A stretch of 64,000 bases of DNA from Flavisolibacter longurius (GTDB lineage: Bacteria > Bacteroidota > Bacteroidia > Chitinophagales > Chitinophagaceae). Position 1 is the first letter of the stretch; each line of letters starts with the position of its first letter. The position numbers and the translations under genes were made by a program. Shown here piece by piece: positions 42,739 to 52,393 of this stretch. A model generated the notes under the pieces. The model saw only the letters and a list, made by a program, of their open reading frames with translations, was not told the DNA's origin and ran no database searches. The stretch covers positions 236,262 to 300,261 of the forward strand of contig JABUMY010000007.1 in NCBI GenBank assembly GCA_013327885.1, in the 5' to 3' direction.

Positions 42739-43983
42739 ATGTTAGCATCCTTAGCCATAGATACAACCTACGATGTGCAGGCCATTCGCCGCCACTTTCC
42801 AGCCTTAAGCCGGGAAGTAAAAGGCAAGCCTTTGGTCTATTTTGATAATGCCGCCACCACGCAAAAGCCGCATGTGGTGATTGATGCGCTGGTAGCTTAT
42901 TACAGCAGCTACAACGCCAACATTCACCGTGGCATTCATACCCTGGCCGAAGAAGCCACGGCAGCGTTTGAAGCCACCCGTGATGCAGTGCGTGATTTTA
43001 TCAACGCACCATCTAGGGAAGAGATCATCTTCACTAGCGGTTGTACCGAAGGCATCAACCTCGTAGCGCAAACCTGGGGACGACAAAACCTGCAGGCCGG
43101 CGACGAAGTGATCGTTACCAACATGGAGCACCACAGCAACATCGTTCCCTGGTACTTGGTTTGTCAGGAACGTGGTGCAACGCTGAAAGTTATTCCCATC
43201 AATGAAAATGGTGAATTGATCCTCGATGGTTTTGACGACATGCTTTCTGAACGGACAAAGCTAGTTTCGGTGGTGCATGTGTCCAACGCGTTGGGCACTA
43301 TTAATCCCGTAAAAACCATCATCGAAAAAGCGCACAAGGTGGGTGCAAAAGTGCTGGTGGATGGCGCCCAGTCAACCGTTCACCTGGATGTGGATGTGCA
43401 GGACCTTGACGCTGATTTTTTTGTTTTCTCTTCGCACAAAGTGTACGGCCCAACCGGTGTTGGTGCCCTTTACGGCAAACGCGAACTGCTCGAAAGCATG
43501 CCGCCTTACCAGGGTGGGGGAGAGATGATTAAGGAAGTGTATTTCGACAATGTTACCTATAACGAACTGCCTTACAAGTTTGAAGCAGGCACACCCAATA
43601 TTGCCGACACTATTGCTTTTAAAGCGGCGATGGAATTCACGAAAAGCATCGGGAAAGAAGCGATTCGACAGCATGAAAACGGCTTGCTGGCTTATGCAAC
43701 CGAAGCCCTGAAAGAAGTTCCGGGTTTGCGCATCATTGGCAATGCAAGGGAAAAGATTAGTGTGATCTCTTTCGTCATCGACAAAGTACACCCACAAGAC
43801 CTTGGGATCTTATTGGACAACCGCGGTATTGCCGTTCGCACGGGTCATCACTGCGCCCAGCCACTGATGGATTGTTACCGCATTCCCGGCACCACCCGTG
43901 CTTCCTTTGCCATGTACAATACGCGGGAAGAGGTGGACGCACTGATCGCCGGTTTGCACAAAGCCGTAAAATTATTAGCCTAA
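42739..43983 (+). CDS. sufS: cysteine desulfurase SufS
   Basis: A 414-aa group II cysteine desulfurase, the sulfur donor of the SUF system. Motifs: PLVYFDNAATTQKPHVVID, FTSGCTEGINLVAQTW, SSHKVYGPTGVGALYG with the PLP lysine, and the short catalytic loop RTGHHCAQPLM with the active Cys, which needs SufE for transfer. ATG 42739 gives a normal SufS N-terminus; the frame extends upstream into the repeat and the sufD gene without support. The next gene, sufE, starts 2 bases after the stop, as expected for a coupled pair. Confidence 0.97.
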   Translation: MLASLAIDTTYDVQAIRRHFPALSREVKGKPLVYFDNAATTQKPHVVIDALVAYYSSYNANIHRGIHTLAEEATAAFEATRDAVRDFINAPSREEIIFTSGCTEGINLVAQTWGRQNLQAGDEVIVTNMEHHSNIVPWYLVCQERGATLKVIPINENGELILDGFDDMLSERTKLVSVVHVSNALGTINPVKTIIEKAHKVGAKVLVDGAQSTVHLDVDVQDLDADFFVFSSHKVYGPTGVGALYGKRELLESMPPYQGGGEMIKEVYFDNVTYNELPYKFEAGTPNIADTIAFKAAMEFTKSIGKEAIRQHENGLLAYATEALKEVPGLRIIGNAREKISVISFVIDKVHPQDLGILLDNRGIAVRTGHHCAQPLMDCYRIPGTTRASFAMYNTREEVDALIAGLHKAVKLLA

Positions 43984-43985
43984 GC

Positions 43986-44435
43986 ATGGAGCAGCAGCGA
44001 ACGATAGAAGAAATTGAAAGGGAAATTGTCGAAGATTTTTCCCTCTTCGACAGTTGGGATGATAAATACGAATACATCATTGACCTGGGAAAAAAGCTGC
44101 CGCCGCTGGAAGAAGTGCATAAAGTAGACGAGAACAAAGTACGTGGTTGCCAATCTACTGTATGGCTGGCAGCTGACTTCAGGGATGGCAGGGTATTTTT
44201 TAAAGCTGACAGTGATGCGGTGATTGTAAAGGGATTGATCAGTATGTTGATAAAAGTTTTGTCGGGGCAAAGCCCTGATGCAATTGTGGAAGCAAAACTG
44301 GGTTTTATCAACGAGATCGGCATGATGGGTCACCTGGCGCAAACCCGCAGCAACGGGCTTTTGTCGATGGTAAAGCAGATGAAGAATTATGCGCTGGCGT
44401 TTAAAGTCAAAGAATCGGCAGCTAATAATCAATAA
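43986..44435 (+). CDS. sufE: sulfur acceptor protein SufE
   Basis: A 149-aa protein that takes the persulfide from SufS and passes it to SufB. The family core is visible: YEYIIDLGKKLPPLEE, then NKVRGCQSTVWL with the acceptor Cys51, and the C-terminal MGHLAQTRSNGL stretch. It begins 2 bases after sufS. The functional link is well known in other bacteria and fits this order. Confidence 0.97.
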   Translation: MEQQRTIEEIEREIVEDFSLFDSWDDKYEYIIDLGKKLPPLEEVHKVDENKVRGCQSTVWLAADFRDGRVFFKADSDAVIVKGLISMLIKVLSGQSPDAIVEAKLGFINEIGMMGHLAQTRSNGLLSMVKQMKNYALAFKVKESAANNQ

Positions 44436-44447
44436 TATTAATTATTC

Positions 44448-44759
44448 ATGGAACCGGATATACTTAGAGAAAAAGTTGTGGAAACCTTGCAGACCATCTT
44501 CGACCCGGAGATCCCTGTAAGCATTTACGAGTTGGGATTGATCTACCGCATCGATATCCTGCCGATCAACAACGTGCAGATCACGATGACGCTGACGGCG
44601 CCAAGCTGCCCGGCGGCGCAATCGCTGCCCGTGGAAGTGGATCAAAAGGTTAGGCTTATTGAAGGCGTGAACGATGTGCATGTTGCCGTTACCTGGGACC
44701 CACCGTGGGATAAAAGCATGATGTCGGAAGTGGCTCAGCTGGAGTTGGGATGGATGTAG
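44448..44759 (+). CDS. SufT-like DUF59 (MIP18 family) protein
   Basis: A 103-aa protein with the MIP18/DUF59 fold, related to SufT and to eukaryotic CIA factors, which help Fe-S cluster delivery. The motif PEIPVSIYELGLIYRIDI and the segment TLTAPSCPAAQSLPVEVDQKV, with the conserved Cys, are seen. It is the sixth gene of the SUF operon, 12 bases after sufE. A heptamer array begins 2 bases after its stop. Its exact place in maturation is inferred from related proteins. Confidence 0.92.
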   Translation: MEPDILREKVVETLQTIFDPEIPVSIYELGLIYRIDILPINNVQITMTLTAPSCPAAQSLPVEVDQKVRLIEGVNDVHVAVTWDPPWDKSMMSEVAQLELGWM

Positions 44760-44761
44760 GG

Positions 44762-44817
44762 ACGTGAGACGTCAAACGAGAAACGTCAGACGAGAGACGG
44801 AAAACATTAGACGGAAG
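44762..44817. repeat. heptamer array (ACGTGAG type), eight units
   Basis: ACGTGAG, ACGTCAA, ACGAGAA, ACGTCAG, ACGAGAG, ACGGAAA, ACATTAG, ACGGAAG: an uninterrupted 7-base period starting 2 bases after the TAG stop of the DUF59 gene. It is the longest regular array in the window. Confidence 0.9.
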
Positions 44818-44919
44818 ATAGTTGGGCAGATGGGTGCGGTAATGGAATGAAAAGGTTATAACGGTTGCCGGTCCCCGGTCAAAAAATTGCTATTCGAAAA
44901 ACAAAGGAGAAAAAAGTAC

Positions 44920-45411
44920 ATGAAGATCACCGCACAGGAAGAATATGGACTGCGTTTGCTGATTCGCATTGCCTCCTGCAACGATAGCCAGGGCATGAGC
45001 ATTCCCCAGTTGAGTGAGGCTGAAGGCATCAGTTCGCACTACGTGGCCAAGCTTACCCGCATCCTGCGCATGGGCGGCTTCATCAACAGTACGCCAGGCT
45101 ACAAAGGTGGTTATGTACTTTCCATGCCGGCAAATGAAATTATCATCAACAAAGTATTGAAAGCACTTGGCGGTTCGCTTTTCGACCAGGCTTTTTGCGG
45201 TTCGCATGCCGGCGCCATGAAGCTTTGCACCAATTCGGTAGACTGTTCTTCCCGTTCGTTGTGGCAAATGATCCAGTACACCGTTGACCAGCTACTCGAT
45301 AAAGTAACCCTGCACGACCTTGTTTGTACAGAAGAAAATTCTGCGAAGGTGTTGCGGCAATTGCTTATTCAGAAAGAGGAAAACCTGAGTGTTGACGTAA
45401 ACGCCGGCTAG
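44920..45411 (+). CDS. Rrf2-family transcriptional regulator of the SUF operon
   Basis: A 163-aa winged-helix regulator. The DNA-binding part is EEYGLRLLIRIA with ISSHYVAKLTRILRMGGFI and the wing SGYKGGYVLS-like sequence. Three cysteines in AFCGSHAGAMKLCTNSVDC sit where Rrf2 proteins bind an Fe-S cluster, with spacing 9 and 5 residues; IscR uses a slightly different spacing. It probably senses cluster status and controls this operon. ATG 44920 follows an AAAGGAG sequence that could be a ribosome-binding site. The last 47 bases overlap the 3' end of the converging gene. Confidence 0.92.
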   Translation: MKITAQEEYGLRLLIRIASCNDSQGMSIPQLSEAEGISSHYVAKLTRILRMGGFINSTPGYKGGYVLSMPANEIIINKVLKALGGSLFDQAFCGSHAGAMKLCTNSVDCSSRSLWQMIQYTVDQLLDKVTLHDLVCTEENSAKVLRQLLIQKEENLSVDVNAG

Positions 45412-46966
45412 GAGAGGTACGCTGGTTATTTTCCTTTTTGTATTTCTCCGCAATAATGCTCCCGAGGTCTTTCCGGTAAACTTTGCTTTCCACCCACGAT
45501 ATCATGTCGATGTAAACAAACACGCGGGTTTGCAGGCGGTTCTTTTCAAACTTTTTAATACGGTGTAAAAACTTCTGCAGTTCTTCCCTTGTTTTGTCAG
45601 GTGAAACATGGAAGGAGCGCCGCAGAAATTTCAGGATCTCTTCTTCAAATTCTGTCATGTTCTGCATCTTGGCCATAAAACGGTAAACAGAACGCGACAG
45701 GTATTCTACCAGTTCATAATTCCCCAGTTCGTAATGCGCCAGTAAATGCAGCAGGCGTGCATAACACTGCAGGTCGTAGCGCAGGCCCGTGTTTTCGTTC
45801 AGGATTTTTTGCACATAATCGATACAGGTATCAAAATCACCGGAGCCAAAATACATCATGGCAATCTTGTAATTCAGTACCATGGTACGGTGGGGGTCAA
45901 TGAACAGCGCATATTCTTTGAGCTTGTCCTCGATCTCCGGCACCAGCTTCAGGCCTTCCTTAAAGCTGCCGTTTAAAAAGTGGCGGTTGATCTTTGCCTG
46001 TGCGATATAGAGAAAAGACTGCGTACGGAAATTCTCATTTTGCTGCACCCTGTCTGTTTGGGCATAGGCCTCAAAATGCGCCAGCGTTGCATCAAATTTG
46101 TCGTGGTTACGCAGGTCAAAATGCGAGTTGATCAGGTTGTGCAAGCCTTTGATGTAATGACCTGTTTCGACCCGTTTCAGCAGGGGCTGCTCTTCAAACA
46201 AGTTCACCCATTTTTGCGAGTAGCGGTAATACATAAGGAAGTCCTGCCGGATATAGGCGAACCAGCTATAGCATTGGTAGAGGTAGAGCTTTTCGTAAAA
46301 ACCGGTAAGCTGAAACGCATTGGGCGGTAAGTGTTCTTTTAGAAAATCCTTGATACGTTGCTCATCTTTTTCGGTACGCGAATGCCCGTTTTTGATGTAA
46401 TAGCTGTATAACTGGATGGAAAGATTCGACAAGCGAGTGACCATGTCCACATGCCGAATGGCTTCTTCAGCCTCGGCGGCAAGACTGTCGGCCCTGTCCT
46501 GCATGCTGCGGGTAATGTGCAGCGATTCGATCCTTTTCTCCAGCGCAATGGCCTGTATCAAAAAATTGATCTTTTGGTTGACCTTGGCCGTTTCTTTTGC
46601 TTTTTCCAAAATTTTAAGGCTCTGCATATGCAGGCCTTTTTTGTAAAGGATATGGGCAAAGTCAAACTGTTCGTTTAGCTGCAGGTCAATGCTGTCGGTG
46701 CTTTTCAGCAGGCGCAGGCTTGCCATTACCTGTTTGTACAGGTGTGCCTTCAGGTTAGATAGCTGTGACTTCTGTACGGTGGGCAGCTTCTTCAGCAGCT
46801 TGGTATCATCGTACTCCTCCATTTTGTCCAGCGCATCAAAAAGCTGAACGATCTTAAGGTCTTCGTTAGAAGAATTCCGTTTAATAAAAAGCTTGAAGTG
46901 CCGCTTCTCGGCTTTTTCAAGGGAATGTATCAGTTGAAATAATATGTCGGTTGACCGTTTGGACAC
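45365..46966 (-). CDS. large helical TPR-like protein of unknown function
   Basis: A 533-aa protein of almost pure alpha-helical character with TPR-like repeats (for example KGLHMQSLKILEKAKETAKV and GSGDFDTCIDYVQKILNENT), no signal peptide and no membrane span, so probably cytosolic and protein-binding. I recognise only that similar proteins are common in Chitinophagaceae. The start is GTG at 46966; no ATG lies near. Its 3' end overlaps the Rrf2 regulator tail by 47 bases in convergent orientation, leaving no room for a separate terminator. Confidence 0.75.
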   Translation of the reverse strand: MSKRSTDILFQLIHSLEKAEKRHFKLFIKRNSSNEDLKIVQLFDALDKMEEYDDTKLLKKLPTVQKSQLSNLKAHLYKQVMASLRLLKSTDSIDLQLNEQFDFAHILYKKGLHMQSLKILEKAKETAKVNQKINFLIQAIALEKRIESLHITRSMQDRADSLAAEAEEAIRHVDMVTRLSNLSIQLYSYYIKNGHSRTEKDEQRIKDFLKEHLPPNAFQLTGFYEKLYLYQCYSWFAYIRQDFLMYYRYSQKWVNLFEEQPLLKRVETGHYIKGLHNLINSHFDLRNHDKFDATLAHFEAYAQTDRVQQNENFRTQSFLYIAQAKINRHFLNGSFKEGLKLVPEIEDKLKEYALFIDPHRTMVLNYKIAMMYFGSGDFDTCIDYVQKILNENTGLRYDLQCYARLLHLLAHYELGNYELVEYLSRSVYRFMAKMQNMTEFEEEILKFLRRSFHVSPDKTREELQKFLHRIKKFEKNRLQTRVFVYIDMISWVESKVYRKDLGSIIAEKYKKENNQRTSPSRRLRQHSGFPLSE

Positions 46967-47735
46967 GTTGTTTTAAATTTTTCAATCATCGCCTTGGTGC
47001 GCATCAAACCCGGTAAAACGTTCTCGCTGGGTTCGCCGTTAGCAGTTGCAAATGCACTTTACTAGACGCATTGCAAGGTTCGGTTATATAGCAGGGAATC
47101 AAGTATAAAAGACCCGGTTTGCCTGAACAAACACAGGAGCAACGTTGTTATCGATTGATGAAACCTGCGCTCCCTTTCTTGTTGAATGATTTCTATACAA
47201 GTATAGGCATTTTTTGCGTAAGGTTCTTCCTGAACGCTGCCGCTCGGCGTTAAAATGCAGCTAACTGTGGACAAATCCTGTGTCGGGTGCAAGGCATCTT
47301 TTTTGCAGACATACCGTATTGTACAAAAACAAGCAGGAGCAATGCCCACAGCATTGCCTTTTATGGGGAAATATGACTTACTAAACAAGGAGTAGTGATG
47401 AGGAAAACAGGTATTTAAAAAACAACCCTGAGTTGGTTTTGCGACCAAAATAATGCATACTAAATACCAGGTATAAATGCATGAAAAGCCTTGCTGGCTT
47501 GCCTTCTTTCTTTTTCCGACCATATGAAAACGGGTGGTTTTGTTGCGGCCTGGCGGCCGGTCAAGCATGCATTGACGGAATGCTTGATCACTGGTAATTG
47601 CCAGTTGTCAGCAAGTGAGACCGGATTGTTAACTGAGAAAAACACGATGATGAAAAGACGACAACACGATTGCCCGCATGCGGCACTTTCGCTGCTAACA
47701 TTCAAACGACTTATTGGCTATTTAAATTTTATTGT
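46967..47735. other. 769-base gap upstream of susC
   Basis: Contains at 47339-47357 a hairpin GCAATGC-CCACA-GCATTGC and at 47561-47587 an inverted pair TCAAGCAT / ATGCTTGA. No -7 box, regulator gene or believable coding stretch was found; a minus-strand frame at 47062-47568 is Cys-rich and without family features. The gap must include the susC promoter and perhaps a long 5' leader. Confidence 0.6.
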
Positions 47736-50700
47736 ATGAAGAAAAGTTTTACCCCTTTTCGTGCGGTTTGCTATGCGGGTAGTCCGCACTGCTTTTTGCT
47801 TTTTTTTAGTTTATTGCTGTCCGTTATAACCATTGCCCAGCGGCAGGTTACCGGTAAGGTTACAGGTATGGCTGGTGAAGCCATGGCCGGTGTGTCGATC
47901 CAGGTTCGCGGTACGGCCGGTGGTGCTACCACTGATACGGCAGGAAACTATTCGATTTCCGTTCCCAGCGACACTTCAGTACTGGTGTTTAGTTTCGTTG
48001 GCTTTTCCACGCAGGAAGTGACTGTTGGCACCCAAACCGAAGTGAACATTTCACTGAGCGCAGCCGCTTCTGAATTGAATACAATAGTGGTGGTGGGCTA
48101 TGGCACACAGCGAAAGCGTGACCTCACCGGATCTATTTCTTCAGTGAACGGGGATGAAGTGGCCAGGCTGCCGAACACAAATCCCATTGCTTCGTTGCAG
48201 GGAAAAGTAGCCGGACTTACCGTCGCCAACTCCGGAGTGGCGGGAGCCAGCCCGGTTGTGCGTATCCGTGGTATCAACAGTACCAACACGGCCAATCCTG
48301 TGTACGTGGTGGATGGTATTCTGCAGGACAATATCGATTACCTGAACCCGGCTGATATTGAATCCATCGATGTGCTGAAAGATCCTTCGTCCATTGCTAT
48401 TTACGGCTTGCGGGCTGCCAATGGTGTCATTGCGGTAACACTGAAAAAAGCAGCAAGAGGTCGAACCATCGTTAACCTTCAAACTTCGGTGGGAGTGCAA
48501 CGGGTGCAGGACCGGATTAAAGTGGTGGACGCGGCCGGTTTCCGGCGCTTGTACGATGCACAGTTGCGTAACCTGAATGCAGCGCCTTTTGATTATACCA
48601 ACTATACGGGCAACACCAACTGGCAGGACCTGGTGCTGCGGGATGCAGTGATCAACAATAACAACCTGAGCATCTCCAGCAGTGGCGAAAAAACAACCAC
48701 GCATCTTTCCATTGGGTATACCCACCAGGACGGTGTGCTGCGCAACAATAATTTCAAGCGCTACCTGGCCCGCTTTAGCCAGGATGTGCGTATCAACTCA
48801 AACATTCGTGTTGGCGGCGATATCAACGGCACGCACATCATCAATAACCCCGCAAGCGTAAACGTGACCAATGCTTTGTGGGCGGCACCCATTGTGCCGG
48901 TGCAGGCCGATGAAAACACGTATTACGCCATGCCTTCGTTTCAGCGGGCACAGGTTGGCAATCCCATCGCGGCGCTGAACCGTAATGACCGGACGGCCAT
49001 CAACAAAGGTTACCGGTTGATCGGGACCTTGTTTGCGGAAATAAAATTTGCCCGCAGCTTTACCTGGAAATCGACGGTCTACGGCGACTTCTCTTATAAC
49101 ACCAGCCGAAATTATTCGCCCCTGCCGTTCAACTTTATTAACCTCGGCGAAGGTGCTGCGCCAACAACCACCACGTTCGACAATACGGTACGTACATCGG
49201 CTTCGCAAAGCCAGTCCGAATCGCGTCGCTTTCAGCAGGATCATACCCTGTCCTTTGACAAGCGGGTTGGCAGTGGCCATACCTTCAATGCTGTTGCCGG
49301 TTTTACCACCTTGTACAACAACAGTTCGTTTATCAACGGAAACCGTCGCGATACATCGGTGAATATTCCCAACAATCCTGATTACTGGTATATCAATATC
49401 GTCAACCAAAATAACCCGGGCAACTTTGGTGGCGGTGGTGGCGAAAGCGCACTGGCCGGTGCGTTCGGCCGTGTGAGCTACAACTACAGGGGACGATACT
49501 TGGTAAATGCCACTATCCGTACCGATGGTAGTTCCAAATTTGCACCGGGACGCCGCTGGGATCAGTCGGGCAGCATCGGCCTTGGCTGGGTGGTGTCCGA
49601 TGAAGACTTTTTTAATGATGTAAAAGCTTTCGACTTCCTGAAACTGAGAGGTGCCTGGGGCTTGACGAATAACTCGAACGGAATTCCTGATAACCTTTAC
49701 CGGCCTGGTATCAACAACGCCTCGTCGGCTATTTTTGGCGACAATGTTTTTACGGCTATTCGTCCCGCATATATCGTAGACCCCAACATTCACTACGAGG
49801 TAGTAAGAGGCCTGGATATTGGACTGGATGTACGTGCATTGCGCAGACGCCTGAATGCGGAAATCACGTACTACAACCGCACTACCACGGACATCCTGAC
49901 AACACTGGATATTCCCAACGACAACCGTAGCTTTTTCACCAATTTGGGAAAGATCACGAACAAAGGAATAGAACTAAGCCTGGGCTGGAACGATGCGTTC
50001 AACCGTGATTTTAATTATGGCGTTTCGGTCAATTTCAGTCACAACAAAAACATTGTGAATGCCATTGGCGATAACCTCAACTTCCAGATCGTTCGCGGTC
50101 CCAATCTTACCGAAACAGGCCGCTCTATTGGCTATTTTTATGGCTATCGCCAGACCGGCATTTACCAGTCAACTGCTGATATTGCCAAACAGCCCTCGTT
50201 TACCAATACACTTCCCGGCGACATTGCCTATGAAGATATTAACGGCGATGGTGTGATCTCGCCAGCCGACCGTACCTACCTGGGTACGCCTTTCCCGCCT
50301 TATACTTTTGGTGGTACCATCAACCTTAGCTACAAGGGTTTTGATTTTATGCTGGAAGGCCAGGGCAATGCCGGCAACATGATCTACACCGAGCGTCGTA
50401 CCTCAAACTTTGCGGTATTGAATTACGAAACCAACCGCCTGAATGCATGGACCGGTCCCGGAACGTCAAACGTCGAACCCATTCTTGACAACACCCGTGG
50501 TAACAACTTTTTGTTTAGTTCCTACTTCCTGGAGCCGGGCGATTATTTCCGCATCCGCAACCTGCAGGTCGGGTATAATTTCAGCAATGCGTTGCTGAGC
50601 AACATCGGCATCACCAAAGCAAGGATCTACCTCAATGGACAAAACATCAAGAACTGGAGCCAGGTCACCGGTTATTCACCCGAGCCACTCATCGGCAGCA

Positions 50701-50777
50701 TCCTGCAAGGTGGTGCGGATAACGGTGCGTATCCAGTACCGGCTACTTATTCGGTTGGCTTAAATGTGACGTTTTAA
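47736..50777 (+). CDS. susC: SusC/RagA-family TonB-dependent outer-membrane transporter
   Basis: A 1013-aa outer-membrane transporter that imports oligosaccharides with energy from TonB. Order: signal peptide (about 1-32), carboxypeptidase-regulatory-like domain (about 34-100; RQVTGKVTGMAGEAMAGVSI), plug with the SusC signature VVVGYGTQRKRDLTGSISSV and VYVVDGILQDNIDYLNPAD, then the 22-strand barrel ending in PATYSVGLNVTF. No STN signalling domain is present, so it is not itself a sigma-factor signal receptor. ATG 47736 starts the signal peptide. It leads the polysaccharide utilisation locus with susD 19 bases downstream. The substrate is not evident. Confidence 0.97.
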   Translation: MKKSFTPFRAVCYAGSPHCFLLFFSLLLSVITIAQRQVTGKVTGMAGEAMAGVSIQVRGTAGGATTDTAGNYSISVPSDTSVLVFSFVGFSTQEVTVGTQTEVNISLSAAASELNTIVVVGYGTQRKRDLTGSISSVNGDEVARLPNTNPIASLQGKVAGLTVANSGVAGASPVVRIRGINSTNTANPVYVVDGILQDNIDYLNPADIESIDVLKDPSSIAIYGLRAANGVIAVTLKKAARGRTIVNLQTSVGVQRVQDRIKVVDAAGFRRLYDAQLRNLNAAPFDYTNYTGNTNWQDLVLRDAVINNNNLSISSSGEKTTTHLSIGYTHQDGVLRNNNFKRYLARFSQDVRINSNIRVGGDINGTHIINNPASVNVTNALWAAPIVPVQADENTYYAMPSFQRAQVGNPIAALNRNDRTAINKGYRLIGTLFAEIKFARSFTWKSTVYGDFSYNTSRNYSPLPFNFINLGEGAAPTTTTFDNTVRTSASQSQSESRRFQQDHTLSFDKRVGSGHTFNAVAGFTTLYNNSSFINGNRRDTSVNIPNNPDYWYINIVNQNNPGNFGGGGGESALAGAFGRVSYNYRGRYLVNATIRTDGSSKFAPGRRWDQSGSIGLGWVVSDEDFFNDVKAFDFLKLRGAWGLTNNSNGIPDNLYRPGINNASSAIFGDNVFTAIRPAYIVDPNIHYEVVRGLDIGLDVRALRRRLNAEITYYNRTTTDILTTLDIPNDNRSFFTNLGKITNKGIELSLGWNDAFNRDFNYGVSVNFSHNKNIVNAIGDNLNFQIVRGPNLTETGRSIGYFYGYRQTGIYQSTADIAKQPSFTNTLPGDIAYEDINGDGVISPADRTYLGTPFPPYTFGGTINLSYKGFDFMLEGQGNAGNMIYTERRTSNFAVLNYETNRLNAWTGPGTSNVEPILDNTRGNNFLFSSYFLEPGDYFRIRNLQVGYNFSNALLSNIGITKARIYLNGQNIKNWSQVTGYSPEPLIGSILQGGADNGAYPVPATYSVGLNVTF

Positions 50778-50796
50778 AAATTTAAACTTTTTGGAT

Positions 50797-52368
50797 ATGA
50801 CAACGCATTTTTCACGTTACCGGAAACTGGGCCTGGGCATCATTTCCCTGTCCCTGCTCTTCTTTTTTTCCGGCTGTAAGAAATTTTTAGACACGCAGCG
50901 TCAGGGCGAATATGCTGCGGAAGATTATCCTTATCCCGGTGGTGCCGGTCCGTATGACCAGTTTATTTTTGGCGCTTATAACTACCTCCGCAATTTCGAT
51001 GTGCACGTCTTTGGTTTCCTCCATGCCACCAGCATTCGAAGCGATGACGCCGACAAAGGCAGTACACCGGCGGACGGCGGTGCCAACTCGCTGGAAATGG
51101 ACAACTTCCCCGTATCGCCAACCAATGGCTTTGCCAACTCCCTCTGGACGGGCTATTATGGCCTCATCAACCAGTGCAACAATGCTATTTACGAAGTGAC
51201 TTCCAATACGGAGATCGAAGCGACAGAAGACATCAAGCAACAGACCCTTGCCGAAGCCCGCTTTATCCGGGGGTATGCTTATTTTATGCTGGTGCGCCTT
51301 TATGGAAGAGTGCCGCTGATCGACACGCTTTATTCCGACCCCGCAGCGCAAAACAACGTGCCGCAAAGCACACCGGCACAGCTTTACCCTTTTATTGAAG
51401 AGGACCTAACCTTTGCCATGACCTACCTGCCGGTAAGCTGGGATGCAAAGTTCGTGGGACGTGTTACCAAAGGCGCTGCCCAGGGTATGCTGGCCAAGGT
51501 TTACCTGACCCAGAAAAAATGGGCACAGGCCATGGGCATGGCGCAGGCCGTGATGACCTCAGGCCGGTATGGCTTTGCCCAGCCGCCAACAGGCAGTAAC
51601 CTGTCCAGCTATGATTTTCTTTTCCGCGAGGAAGGGGAGAACAGCCGCGAATCCCTGTTTGAGATCCAGGCCACGGCATCGGCAACCATACCAACGGATA
51701 ACGGTATCCAATACACGCAGGTGCAAAGCATCCGCGGAACTGGCGAGTGGAACTTTGGCTGGGGCTTTAACACACCCAGCGAAGCCCTTGCCAATGCGTA
51801 CGAAGCCGGCGATCCCCGCAGGGCCCGCACCATTCTTTTTACCAGCACGCCTACCACACCGGGAGTCACCATCTATGGCGAAACAACACCGGTGGGATTG
51901 CCCAATCCACGTTATAACCAGAAAGTGTATTCAAACCCGGCGATCAAAGCAACGGTTGGCAGCCGGTCGGGTTGGTGGATGAACGTCCGCATTCTGCGTT
52001 ATGCCGATGTGGTGCTGATGTTTGCCGAAGCCGCAAATGAACTGGGAGGCGCTGCTAACATCACCGCGGCAAGAGAAGCCCTGAATTCCGTGCGGGCCCG
52101 TGCCAGGGGCAGCAATAACAGCATCCTGCCGGATGTAACAACACAAGACCAGGGCGAACTGCGGGAAGCCATTCGCCGCGAACGCCGTGTAGAACTGGGC
52201 ATGGAGCACGACCGCTTTTTTGATCTTGTTCGCTGGGGCATTGCCCAGGAAGCTTTGCAGGCTGTGGGCAAAACAGCCTTCAACGAAGCCCGTGACGTGG
52301 TGCTGCCGATCCCGCAAACACAAATTGACCTGAGCAACGGCGTGTTAACGCAGAACCCGAATTATTGA
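50797..52368 (+). CDS. susD: RagB/SusD-family glycan-binding lipoprotein
   Basis: A 523-aa surface lipoprotein that acts as the lid and binding subunit of the SusC pair. The signal peptide ends in the lipobox FFSGC (Cys27), followed by KKFLD as usual. Family segments include AEARFIRGYAYFMLVRLYGRVPL (TPR-like), LGGAANITAAREALNSVRAR, and RRERRVELGMEHDRFFDLVRWG near the C-terminus, with the final DLSNGVLTQNPNY. The true start is ATG 50797; a TTG six bases earlier is unlikely. It follows susC by 19 bases. Confidence 0.97.
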   Translation: MTTHFSRYRKLGLGIISLSLLFFFSGCKKFLDTQRQGEYAAEDYPYPGGAGPYDQFIFGAYNYLRNFDVHVFGFLHATSIRSDDADKGSTPADGGANSLEMDNFPVSPTNGFANSLWTGYYGLINQCNNAIYEVTSNTEIEATEDIKQQTLAEARFIRGYAYFMLVRLYGRVPLIDTLYSDPAAQNNVPQSTPAQLYPFIEEDLTFAMTYLPVSWDAKFVGRVTKGAAQGMLAKVYLTQKKWAQAMGMAQAVMTSGRYGFAQPPTGSNLSSYDFLFREEGENSRESLFEIQATASATIPTDNGIQYTQVQSIRGTGEWNFGWGFNTPSEALANAYEAGDPRRARTILFTSTPTTPGVTIYGETTPVGLPNPRYNQKVYSNPAIKATVGSRSGWWMNVRILRYADVVLMFAEAANELGGAANITAAREALNSVRARARGSNNSILPDVTTQDQGELREAIRRERRVELGMEHDRFFDLVRWGIAQEALQAVGKTAFNEARDVVLPIPQTQIDLSNGVLTQNPNY

Positions 52369-52393
52369 TTCGTTCACAAGTAAAACAAACAAC

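Noticed and set aside
44762..44817. Repeat arrays considered as a CRISPR or minisatellite in a gene
   Set aside because: Units of 7-8 bases without spacers and no cas genes; they lie outside coding frames except for the stop codons.
47062..47568. 168-codon frame on the minus strand upstream of susC
   Set aside because: Composition is unlike protein (many Cys, His and Arg scattered), no motif, and it crosses inverted repeats.
47736..50777. SusC considered as a sigma-regulated (FecA-like) receptor
   Set aside because: No STN domain is present before the plug and no FecI/FecR-type genes are adjacent.
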